Shown: positions 16,172 through 23,680 of the stretch, in pieces | Numbering within the stretch: position 1 is the first letter of the stretch | Layout: every line of letters begins with the position of its first letter | Assembly (NCBI RefSeq): GCF_030388245.1 | Contig: NZ_CP098361.1 | Coordinates: 867,001 to 931,000 of the forward strand | DNA: 64,000 nucleotides | From: Paracoccus sp. TOH | GTDB taxonomy: Bacteria > Pseudomonadota > Alphaproteobacteria > Rhodobacterales > Rhodobacteraceae | Direction of reading: 5' to 3' | Position numbers and translations under genes: made by a program | Notes under the pieces: model-generated | The model's input: the letters and a program-made list of their open reading frames with translations, nothing else | Databases searched by the model: none | What the model was told of the DNA's origin: nothing

Positions 16172-16677
16172 CGCTCGCCTCCTGTCATCCATGGCCGGAT
16201 CGCGTCCAGCGCCGCCGCCGATCCGGCGAGGCTGAAGCGGTGGCGCTTGCCGCCGAAGCCGATCTCGACCCATTCCGCCTGCCGCACATTGTGGACGAAG
16301 AGGTTGGTCGCGCCCATGCCGGCCGTGTCGAAATTGCTCAGCAGGATGTCGCCACCGTCTGCCACGAAATCCAGCTTCTCGCCATTCGAGAACCGGATGC
16401 TGACCCGTTCGCCCGCCTCGGCATTGCGGCCGTCCAGCGTCACGCTGACGCGGCAGTTGTTGAAGTCGCAGGTGCCGTTGGCGTCGAGGTCGTTCATCTG
16501 GTCGGTGCGGGTGATCCAGATCTCGTTGCCGCGCACCCGGCGCGGGCTGACCTCGCCGGTCTCGTTGGTGAAGGTCCAGTATTCGGCGCCGCCCTCGACG
16601 GAGGCCTCGAAAAACCAGCCGGCGGCGATGGCCGGGCTGGCGAGGGCGATCAGGGCGGCGGTGAACAGGTGCTTCAT
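16168..16677 (-). CDS. Secreted (periplasmic) hypothetical protein
   Basis: 169 aa with a typical signal peptide (MKHLFTAALIALASPAIAAG; cleavage after about residue 18 or 19). The mature part is predicted beta-rich and contains two cysteines in CDFNNC, able to form a disulphide in the periplasm. There is no lipobox and no known motif. It overlaps both neighbours (ATGA with the RHH gene before it, GTGA with the gene after it). The function is unknown. Confidence 0.7.
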   Translation of the reverse strand: MKHLFTAALIALASPAIAAGWFFEASVEGGAEYWTFTNETGEVSPRRVRGNEIWITRTDQMNDLDANGTCDFNNCRVSVTLDGRNAEAGERVSIRFSNGEKLDFVADGGDILLSNFDTAGMGATNLFVHNVRQAEWVEIGFGGKRHRFSLAGSAAALDAIRPWMTGGER

Positions 16678-16856
16678 GATTCCAGATCCTCCGGGGGAAT
16701 GTCGATGCCGGCATCGGCCAGCGCCTGTGCGATCAACTGGCTCATGGTGATGTCGCGCCGCAGCGCCTCGATCCGCAGGGACTTGTGCGCTTCGGCGCTG
16801 AGGCAGATCGAGGTGCGCTTCGGGCCGGCGATCGGTTTCCGCTTCGCGGCCTTCAT
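16674..16856 (-). CDS. Small ribbon-helix-helix protein
   Basis: 60 aa. A basic N-terminus (MKAAKRKPIAGPKRTSICLS) leads into SAEAHKSLRIEALRRDITMS, which has the strand-helix-helix pattern of RHH regulators such as plasmid CopG/ParG-like proteins. A family with this layout is often annotated as a plasmid partition or mobilization accessory protein. It overlaps the gene on each side by 4 nt. It could autoregulate this unit. I am confident in the fold but not in the role. Confidence 0.65.
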   Translation of the reverse strand: MKAAKRKPIAGPKRTSICLSAEAHKSLRIEALRRDITMSQLIAQALADAGIDIPPEDLES

Positions 16857-17176
16857 CGATACCAGCCCTCCTGCATGCGGGGGATCACGTAGCGCAGGAA
16901 CAGGCCGACGCCGCCGGCGAACAGCATGAAGGGCGACAGGAAGAGGAAGGCGATCAGGCCGTCGAATGCCGTCGTTTGGTCATCGACCGATGCAACCCAG
17001 GTACCAAAGACTATGCCGGCCAAGACGAAGAATGCGGCCACGCCGAGCATGAAGGTCGATGCCTGGCGCCAGCTTTCGACCGAGCGGCCCCACACACCGC
17101 GGATCGCCCCGCAGGCGGGGCAGGTGGAGGCTTCGGCGTGAATCTCGGTCATGCAATGCGGACATTGGTGGGGCAT
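16853..17176 (-). CDS. Zinc-ribbon membrane protein
   Basis: 107 aa and the first gene of the unit. The N-terminal zinc ribbon has C5-x2-C8 and C19-x2-C22 (CPHC, CPAC). Two membrane helices follow, at about 42-63 and 76-95, with a basic C-terminal end. Zinc ribbon plus transmembrane pairs occur in many small envelope proteins and in some phage-defence proteins, without one common function. The upstream region to 17450 should hold its promoter, but I could not place hexamers with confidence. Confidence 0.7.
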   Translation of the reverse strand: MPHQCPHCMTEIHAEASTCPACGAIRGVWGRSVESWRQASTFMLGVAAFFVLAGIVFGTWVASVDDQTTAFDGLIAFLFLSPFMLFAGGVGLFLRYVIPRMQEGWYR

Positions 17177-17452
17177 GGCGGGCTCCTGGACGTTTAGAAT
17201 GCTGGACTGGGTCGGGTCCGATCTCGGCGGATGGAGGATGGATAACCGGGTGTTCGGCCCGACTGGCCGTCATTTGTTCGTGGTCATGGACCAGAGCAAC
17301 AGCGCTACATCTGCCACTCCCAGCCGGCAGTGGAGCCAGATCTGACAAAAGTTGAACCATGATCGGCTCATCGAACGTGCTGTGCGCTTTGATCATCGAA
17401 GTGTTGGAAGATCGCTAAAGGTTCAAAGAAAACTGACGGTCGCCAGAATGAT
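17177..17452. other. Intergenic region between the leftward unit and the controller gene
   Basis: No gene is supported here. It must carry the promoter of the leftward zinc-ribbon unit and sits ahead of the C-box. Base composition drops toward the right (17,380-17,480), where the controller promoter is expected. Confidence 0.5.
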
Positions 17453-17474
17453 ACGATTAGTCCGTGGACGATTA
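17453..17474 (+). promoter_or_regulatory. Candidate C-box (operator of the controller gene)
   Basis: ACGATTA (17453-17459), AGTCCGTGGAC around the palindrome GTCC-GT-GGAC (17459-17469), and a second ACGATTA (17468-17474). The AGTCCGTGGAC core is that of C-boxes in front of C-protein genes of restriction-modification systems (the PvuII type, from memory). It lies 21 nt before the controller ATG, the usual place. Confidence 0.65.
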
Positions 17475-17494
17475 AACCCCTTTTATTGTGCTAC

Positions 17495-17731
17495 ATGGGC
17501 ATGGAGCGCAAGTTTACGGTCGAGGACTTCGGGAGGCGGGTACGGGAGCTGCGCAAGGCGCAGGGCCACTCGCAAGAAGGCTTTGCGCTGACCGTGGAGC
17601 TTGACCGAACGTACATCGGAGGCATTGAACGCGGAGAACGCAATCCGGGCCTCAAGACCATCCTCAGGATCGCCGACGCGCTCGGGGTGCCAGCCGCAGA
17701 ACTGTTCCGGGAGAAACGAGGACTCCCCTGA
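17495..17731 (+). CDS. XRE-family regulator resembling restriction-modification controller (C) proteins
   Basis: 78 aa, a single helix-turn-helix domain and nothing else. The pattern is that of C proteins: LRKAQGHSQEGFALTVELDR, then TYIGGIERGERNPGLKTIL and IADALGVPAAELF. C proteins bind C-boxes ahead of their own gene and delay restriction while methylation builds up. A C-box-like site lies 21 nt upstream. Starts at 17486 (TTG) and 17501 are also open. hsdR begins about 570 bp downstream on the same strand. Control of the type I cassette is inference; an orphan regulator left by a lost type II system is the main alternative. Confidence 0.75.
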   Translation: MGMERKFTVEDFGRRVRELRKAQGHSQEGFALTVELDRTYIGGIERGERNPGLKTILRIADALGVPAAELFREKRGLP

Positions 17732-18303
17732 GGTAGTTGCGACATGCGTGGGGATGAACTTCCGAAGGCAGAGGGGCAGGGGAACCTGACAGTTTGGCTC
17801 CACCACCTCGAAGCGCACCCGGGACATGACGTCGATTGCACGCTGAAGGTCAGAACTCCGCTCAGCTATCTTACGCGATTGATGATCAAGGGGAGCGAGA
17901 GGACAAGGCATTCCCCGTTCTCGTGCGAGAGCTGCTGGAACAGCACGGGTATGGTGGTGGTGACAATATGACGGCCGGTTGAGATCGGGCAGATCTGCAC
18001 GGATCCGGCCGCATGGCGCAGAGTGACGGCGCAGACGACCTTGGCCGCTGCCCCAGTGCATCATTGCCTTTCCTGACAGAAACTGGTCAAACTAACGAAA
18101 AACCTTGAGAATATCGCATTGAAGCAGCAAGCTTTGTCTGCCTTCCTGAGGTCTGTCGCCGATCTGCTACGGGGTGGTTTCTGTAGCTTTTCGGGTCGAA
18201 TGGTGGCGTTGGTATCTCGACACGTTTGGAAGCAGAGGCTAGTTCAGGGACGACCTACCCCGCCGCATGCGTGACAGTGCGGCTGCAAGATCCGGCGGAA
18301 TGA
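17732..18303. other. 570-bp stretch without a supported gene, upstream of hsdR
   Basis: Short open frames on both strands have no recognisable product. One rightward fragment, ending near 17982, reads like the tail of a protein (EDKAFPVLVRELLEQHGYGG) but has no credible start, so it may be the remains of a deleted gene. The AT-richer part at 18080-18180 is the best place for the hsdR promoter. Confidence 0.4.
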
Positions 18304-21270
18304 ATGACTAAAGAAACAGAGATCGAGCAGGAGTTCATTAGAAAGCTCGCAGAGCTTAAGTATTCGCATCGCGATGACATTCGTGATCAAGAGGGGCTTG
18401 AGCGAAACTTCCGCGAAAAATTCGAATCCCTGAACCGGGTCAGGTTGACCGACAGCGAGTTTGAGCGGCTGCTCGAAGAAATCGTGACGCCAGACGTGTT
18501 CGCCACTGCGGAGCGGTTGCGGCACTGGAATACTTTCGAGCGCGAAGATGGCACGCCACTGCATTACCAACTCGTAAACCTGAAGGACTGGTGCAAGAAC
18601 AGCTTTGAGGTCGTTGGTCAACTGCGGATGAACACGCGGAGCAGCCATCACCGGTACGATGTGATCCTGCTCCTCAATGGCTTGCCGCTAGTGCAGATCG
18701 AACTAAAATCGCTGCAGGTCTCGCCGCGCAAGGCGATGCAGCAGATTGTCGATTATCGCAACGATCCGGGTAATGGCTACGGGAACAGCCTGCTGTGTTT
18801 CATGCAGCTATTCATCATCAGCAATCGCAGCCAGACCTGGTATTTTGCCAACAACAACAACGAGCATTTCTCCTTCAATGTCGAGGAGCGGTTCCTACCG
18901 ATCTATCGCTGGGCCACTCGCGACAACAAGAAGGTTGAGCATCTATCGGAATTTGCTGACCAGTTCTTGGCTAAGTGCACCTTGGCCGAGATGATCAATC
19001 GCTACATGGTGCTCATTCAGAACGAGCGAAAGCTCATGATGATGCGCCCCTATCAGGTCTATGCGGTCAAGGCGATCATCGACTGTATCGACGAGAACCG
19101 AGGAAATGGCTACATCTGGCACACCACCGGCTCGGGGAAGACGCTGACCTCGTTCAAGGCATCGACTCTGCTCAAGGACAATTCTGACATCGAGAAATGC
19201 CTCTTCGTGGTCGACCGGAAGGATCTCGACAAACAGACGCGCGACGAGTTCAACCGCTTCCAGCCCGGTTGCGTCGAGGAGAACACAAACACCGAAACTC
19301 TGGTGCAGCGGCTACTGTCCGACGACTATAGGAACAAGGTGATCGTCACCACGATCCAGAAGCTGGGTCTCGCGCTGGACGGAACGAATAAGCGGCAATA
19401 TCGTGAGCGCCTTGAGCCGTTGCGTGACAAGCGCATCGTTTTCATCTTCGATGAATGCCACCGCTCCCAGTTCGGCGAAAACCACAAGGCGATCCGTGAA
19501 TTCTTCCCGAACGCTCAGCTCTTCGGCTTCACCGGCACGCCGATCTTCGAGCAGAATGCCACCGCCGTCCGGATCGAGGATCAGGAAGCGCGTCTGATGA
19601 CGACAAAGGAGGTCTTTGAAAAGGAGCTCCACGCCTACACCATCACCCACGCCATCGACGACGGCAACGTGCTGCGCTTCCATGTGGACTACTTCAAGCC
19701 CGACGGCGCTCCCATCAAACCCGGCGAGACGCTGGCAAGGCGTGCCGTGGTCGATGCGATCCTGGCCAAGCACGACTTGGCCACCAACCAGCGCAAGTTC
19801 AACGCGCTCTTCGCGACGGCCTCGATTGACGACGCCATTGACTACTTTCGCCTCTTTCGGGAGGCTCAGGCCGAGCGCGCCGTGCAGGATGAGGACTTCA
19901 TGCCGCTCAATATTGCCTGCGTCTTCTCGCCGCCGGCAGAAGGCGACCGCGACGTTGCCCAACTGCAGGAGGACCTGCCTCAGGAGCTGGAGGATAACAA
20001 GAAGGAGCCCGGTCGCAAGAAAGCGGCGCTGGCAGAGATCGTCGCCGACTATAACGCCCGCTATGGCACCAATCACGATCTGGCGAATTTCGACAGCTAT
20101 TATCAGGATGTGCAGCAGCGAATCAAAGGCCAGAAATATCCCAACAGAGACCTGCCGCACGCGAAGAAAATCGACATCACCATCGTGGTGGACATGCTGC
20201 TGACGGGCTTCGATTCGGCCTATCTCAACACGCTCTATGTTGACAAAAACCTGAAATATCACGGCCTCATCCAGGCCTTTTCGCGCACCAACCGGATGCT
20301 GAACGATTCCAAGCCTTACGGCAATGTGCTTGACTTCCGCGCTCAGCGTGATGCGGTGGACGAGGCCATTGCGCTCTTTTCGGGCGAGGCGCCAGACCGG
20401 GCCAAGGAAGTCTGGCTGGTCGATCCTGCGCCAAAGGTGATCGGGAAGCTCGAGGATGCCACGCGAAAGCTGAAGGACTTCATGGCTGCGCACGGGCTTC
20501 AACCCCGCCCCGAGGAGGTGAGCAACCTCAAAGGCGATGAGGCGCGCGCGGGCTTTATCGAGCGCTTCAAAGAGATCAAGCGGCTCACCACCCAACTTGA
20601 CCAGTACACCGACCAGACCCCAGAGCAGAAGGCCCAGATCGAATCCTTGATCCCCCGCGACGATCTGCGCGCCTTTTCTGCCCAGTATTTGGAAACGGCC
20701 AGGCGCCTGCAGCAGGAAAGCCGCACGCGGGATGACCCCGAAAATCCTGCCGAACAAATCGATTTTGAGTTCGTGCTCTTTGACAGTGCGCTGATCGATT
20801 ACGACTACATCATGTGTCTCATCGTCCGTTTCAGCCAGGCCGTGCCGAAGCGGCAGAGGATGACTCGCGAAGAACTCATGCGCCTGCTCGCCTCTTCCGC
20901 CCGCCTGATGGAGGAACGAGACGACCTCGAGGCCTATGTCGCCACGCTGAAGGAGGGCGAGGGGCTGAGCGAGGAGGAAGTCCGCAAGGGCTACGAACGC
21001 TTCAAGGCCGGGCGTCAGGCGGCCGAGCTTGCCAGCATCGCCGGGAAGCACGACCTGTCCGCCGAGGCACTGCAGCGCTTCGTCGATCTGACTCTTGATC
21101 GCTACATCTTTGATCCCGACACCTTGACCGATCTGTTCCGCCCCCGAGGTCTTGGCTGGAAGGCGCGGGCGCGAGCTGAGCTTGCACTGATGGATGACGT
21201 CATCCCCCTTCTGCGCCGCAAGGCCGAAGGGCGCGAGATTTCGGGGCTGGAAGTTTATGAAGAGTACTGA
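18304..21270 (+). CDS. hsdR: Type I restriction enzyme, R subunit
   Basis: Translocase and nuclease subunit that with HsdM and HsdS cuts unmodified DNA far from the recognition site. It has 988 aa, the usual size. The N-terminal PD-ExK nuclease site is D119...E133-L-K135 (RYDVILLLNG, QIELK). The SF2 helicase core has Walker A TTGSGKT at about 275-281, the DECH box (FDECHRSQ) at about 381, and the later motif GFTGTPIF. A helical C-terminal region binds the methylase core. Its stop overlaps the start of hsdS by 14 nt. It opens the cassette, where many type I loci have hsdM first. Confidence 0.95.
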   Translation: MTKETEIEQEFIRKLAELKYSHRDDIRDQEGLERNFREKFESLNRVRLTDSEFERLLEEIVTPDVFATAERLRHWNTFEREDGTPLHYQLVNLKDWCKNSFEVVGQLRMNTRSSHHRYDVILLLNGLPLVQIELKSLQVSPRKAMQQIVDYRNDPGNGYGNSLLCFMQLFIISNRSQTWYFANNNNEHFSFNVEERFLPIYRWATRDNKKVEHLSEFADQFLAKCTLAEMINRYMVLIQNERKLMMMRPYQVYAVKAIIDCIDENRGNGYIWHTTGSGKTLTSFKASTLLKDNSDIEKCLFVVDRKDLDKQTRDEFNRFQPGCVEENTNTETLVQRLLSDDYRNKVIVTTIQKLGLALDGTNKRQYRERLEPLRDKRIVFIFDECHRSQFGENHKAIREFFPNAQLFGFTGTPIFEQNATAVRIEDQEARLMTTKEVFEKELHAYTITHAIDDGNVLRFHVDYFKPDGAPIKPGETLARRAVVDAILAKHDLATNQRKFNALFATASIDDAIDYFRLFREAQAERAVQDEDFMPLNIACVFSPPAEGDRDVAQLQEDLPQELEDNKKEPGRKKAALAEIVADYNARYGTNHDLANFDSYYQDVQQRIKGQKYPNRDLPHAKKIDITIVVDMLLTGFDSAYLNTLYVDKNLKYHGLIQAFSRTNRMLNDSKPYGNVLDFRAQRDAVDEAIALFSGEAPDRAKEVWLVDPAPKVIGKLEDATRKLKDFMAAHGLQPRPEEVSNLKGDEARAGFIERFKEIKRLTTQLDQYTDQTPEQKAQIESLIPRDDLRAFSAQYLETARRLQQESRTRDDPENPAEQIDFEFVLFDSALIDYDYIMCLIVRFSQAVPKRQRMTREELMRLLASSARLMEERDDLEAYVATLKEGEGLSEEEVRKGYERFKAGRQAAELASIAGKHDLSAEALQRFVDLTLDRYIFDPDTLTDLFRPRGLGWKARARAELALMDDVIPLLRRKAEGREISGLEVYEEY

Positions 21271-22549
21271 AGCCAAAGGCCCTGCCCCCCGCCTGCGCTT
21301 CCCCGAATTCCACGATGCCGGGCCGTGGGAGGTGAAGCGGTTGGGGGACGTCTATCGGTTTAAGCCCACCAACTCTTGGCCAAGGGATCGGCTCAACTAT
21401 GAGGCCGGCAGTGTCAGAAACATCCATTACGGCGATATCCACAAAGGGCTTAACAGCACGTTTCGCCTAGGCGAAGAGGCTGTTCCCTTCCTCCACGACG
21501 AACTTGCGGTGAAACGTGCCGAAGATGCCTATTGCGAACCGGGTGATATCGTGTTCGCCGATGCTTCGGAGGACATCGTGGACGTCGGTAGAGCGATTGA
21601 AATCATTGATACCGATGGGGAAAAGCTGGTTGCCGGTCTGCACACGATATTGGCTAGACAGATCGAGAGAAGGTTGATCTCAGGGTTTGGGGCTTACCTG
21701 TTCGCGTCCAGTGGGATCAGAACCCAGATACAGGAACGCGCCCAGGGTGCAAAAGTTCTCGGCATCTCCAAGTCGCAGCTTGCGGAAGTAAAGCTGGCAT
21801 ACCCGAAGGATGAGCGCGAACAACAAAAGATCGCTGATTGCCTGTCCTCGCTCGACGAACTGATCCGGGCGGAAGGTGAGCGGCTGGCGGCGCTGAAGGA
21901 TTACAAGACGGCTTTGATGCAGCGCCTTTTCCCCGCCCCCGGCGAGACTATCCCCCGCCTGCGCTTCTCGGAATTCCGCGACGCGGGGGCGTGGAAGGCG
22001 GCGCGCTTGGGAGATAAAGGCATAGTGCAGTTTATTCGGGAACGCGTTGGGCGCGAACATATCCCCTTGGGTCATTACGTCAGCACCGTGAACCTGCTCC
22101 CCGATTTTGGGGGGTTGTCGGCAACTCCCGAGCCCCCCCCTTTGGCAAGCGCCGTTGCATACCGTGAAGGCGATATCCTGGTGTCGAACATTCGCCCTTA
22201 TTTGCGAAAGGTCTGGATCGCTGACCGGATAGGCGGAGCATCAAATGATGTTTTGGTCGCACGTCCCGGGGACAGTATCGTCCGAACATTTCTGGGTCAT
22301 CTGTTGATGTCGGATCGCTTCATTGCTCACGTCATGGACGGTGCGAAGGGCGTAAAGATGCCCCGCGGAGACCTTGATCATATTCGGGACTTCGAGATCC
22401 CTTGTCCTACTAAGTTGGAGCAACAGAAGATTGCCGGTTGCCTCACCTCGCTCGACGAGCTAATCCGCGCGCAGAACAAGAAGATCAAGGCGCTGAAAGC
22501 CCACAAGCGCGGCCTGATGCAGCAGCTTTTCCCGCAGGAGGCAGGTTGA
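21257..22549 (+). CDS. hsdS: Type I restriction-modification specificity subunit
   Basis: DNA-recognition subunit, 430 aa, with two target-recognition domains. Each is introduced by a similar sequence (RLRFPEFHDAGPWEVKRLGD and RLRFSEFRDAGAWKAARLGD). Each is followed by a long helix with the same text (QQKIADCLSSLDELIRA and QQKIAGCLTSLDELIRA). This internal duplication is also visible in the DNA. The two domains differ from each other, so a bipartite asymmetric target is expected, which cannot be deduced here. The start is inside the end of hsdR. The prrC start codon follows 3 nt after the stop. Confidence 0.93.
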   Translation: MKSTEAKGPAPRLRFPEFHDAGPWEVKRLGDVYRFKPTNSWPRDRLNYEAGSVRNIHYGDIHKGLNSTFRLGEEAVPFLHDELAVKRAEDAYCEPGDIVFADASEDIVDVGRAIEIIDTDGEKLVAGLHTILARQIERRLISGFGAYLFASSGIRTQIQERAQGAKVLGISKSQLAEVKLAYPKDEREQQKIADCLSSLDELIRAEGERLAALKDYKTALMQRLFPAPGETIPRLRFSEFRDAGAWKAARLGDKGIVQFIRERVGREHIPLGHYVSTVNLLPDFGGLSATPEPPPLASAVAYREGDILVSNIRPYLRKVWIADRIGGASNDVLVARPGDSIVRTFLGHLLMSDRFIAHVMDGAKGVKMPRGDLDHIRDFEIPCPTKLEQQKIAGCLTSLDELIRAQNKKIKALKAHKRGLMQQLFPQEAG

Positions 22550-22552
22550 GCA

Positions 22553-23680
22553 ATGGCGGATGCGCAGTCCTTCGACACAATCGAGGCGCTTGCTGCCCAC
22601 CTGCGGCAAGAAATCGAGGGGAAGAACAAGAAATGCACCCTTGTTTTTGCCCATAACGGCACCGGCAAAACGCGGCTGTCGATGGCGTTCAAGGAGCTCG
22701 GTAAGGCACGCGACGAAGCCGGCGTGGTCACGGCCCGCGATACGCTCTATTTCAACGCCTTTACCGAGGATCTCTTCAGCTGGGATAACGACCTGCAAAA
22801 CGACCACGACCGCGTGTTGCGGATGAATACAGCATCCGCCTTCTTCGTCGGCCTTGCCGAGCTGGAGATGGAGAACCGCATCCGCCCCGTCCTGCGCCGC
22901 TACTGCACCTTCGATTTCCAGATCGACTATGATGAGGGTACAGTCTTGTTCTGGCGCGAGACCGCGAGGGATGCGGCCGGCGAGGACGTGCCCCTGCCTA
23001 TCAAGATCTCGCGCGGCGAAGAAAACATCTTCATCTGGTGCTTCTTTCTAGCGGTAGCGCAGCTCGCCATCGACGGTCAGGAACCCTATGACTGGGTGAA
23101 ATACCTCTACATCGACGATCCGATTTCCTCGCTCGACGAAAACAACGCCATCGCCGTCGCCGCTCATCTAGCGCGGATGCTGAAAGCGCAGGATCGGCTC
23201 AAAGCGGTTGTCTCCTCTCATCACACGCTGTTCTTCAACGTTCTGTGCAATGAGCTGAGCAATCCGTGGCAGTTCTTCCTGAGCCGCGACGGGAACGGTT
23301 GGCAGTTGCGCAACACGGGTCAGACGCCGCGCTTCTACCACGTCGCGATGATGAAGGAACTCACTGAGGCCGCGCTCTCCGGCAGGCTCTACACCTATCA
23401 CTTTACCGTCCTGCGCAGCATCATGGAGAAAACGGCCACTTTTCACGGGTTCAGCCATTTCGGCGACGTGATGAAGCGCGACCCGGATGATGAGGACGGC
23501 ACGTTGCACTTCCGCTATATCCAACTTTTTAGTCATGGCAGTTATCACTTATTCGAGCCGACCGAAATGATGCCAGAGAACAAGGACATTTTCCGCAAGG
23601 TACTGGACAACTTCATGAGAGATTACCGGTTCAACCCCGAGCTATTCCCCGAGGCTGAGGCAGCGGAGGCGCCCGTATGA
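22553..23680 (+). CDS. prrC: Anticodon nuclease PrrC, nested in the type I R-M operon
   Basis: Latent toxin that cleaves the anticodon loop of a tRNA (tRNA-Lys in E. coli) when the associated restriction enzyme is inactivated, aborting phage growth. It has 375 aa against 396 for E. coli PrrC. The N-terminal NTPase domain has a P-loop at about 33-40 (AHNGTGKT) and the PrrC-specific segment YFNAFTEDLFSWDNDLQ (about 66-82). An ABC-like signature SRGEE lies near 153 and Walker B YIDDPISSLDE at about 186-196. The C-terminal nuclease domain keeps R288 and E292 (VLRSIMEKTA) and H328 (LFSHGS), matching R320/E324/H356 of E. coli PrrC by context. AGGAGG precedes the ATG, and the stop overlaps hsdM as ATGA. 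It is intact with no frameshift. Confidence 0.9.
   Translation: MADAQSFDTIEALAAHLRQEIEGKNKKCTLVFAHNGTGKTRLSMAFKELGKARDEAGVVTARDTLYFNAFTEDLFSWDNDLQNDHDRVLRMNTASAFFVGLAELEMENRIRPVLRRYCTFDFQIDYDEGTVLFWRETARDAAGEDVPLPIKISRGEENIFIWCFFLAVAQLAIDGQEPYDWVKYLYIDDPISSLDENNAIAVAAHLARMLKAQDRLKAVVSSHHTLFFNVLCNELSNPWQFFLSRDGNGWQLRNTGQTPRFYHVAMMKELTEAALSGRLYTYHFTVLRSIMEKTATFHGFSHFGDVMKRDPDDEDGTLHFRYIQLFSHGSYHLFEPTEMMPENKDIFRKVLDNFMRDYRFNPELFPEAEAAEAPV

Noticed and set aside
17483..18064. Leftward open frame across the controller gene and the gap before hsdR
   Set aside because: It is antisense to the XRE gene for much of its length, has no recognisable motif, and has no ribosome-binding site.
21257..22549. 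Repeated DNA in hsdS as a possible CRISPR or tandem array
   Set aside because: There are only two copies, and they encode the duplicated conserved helices of a normal HsdS.
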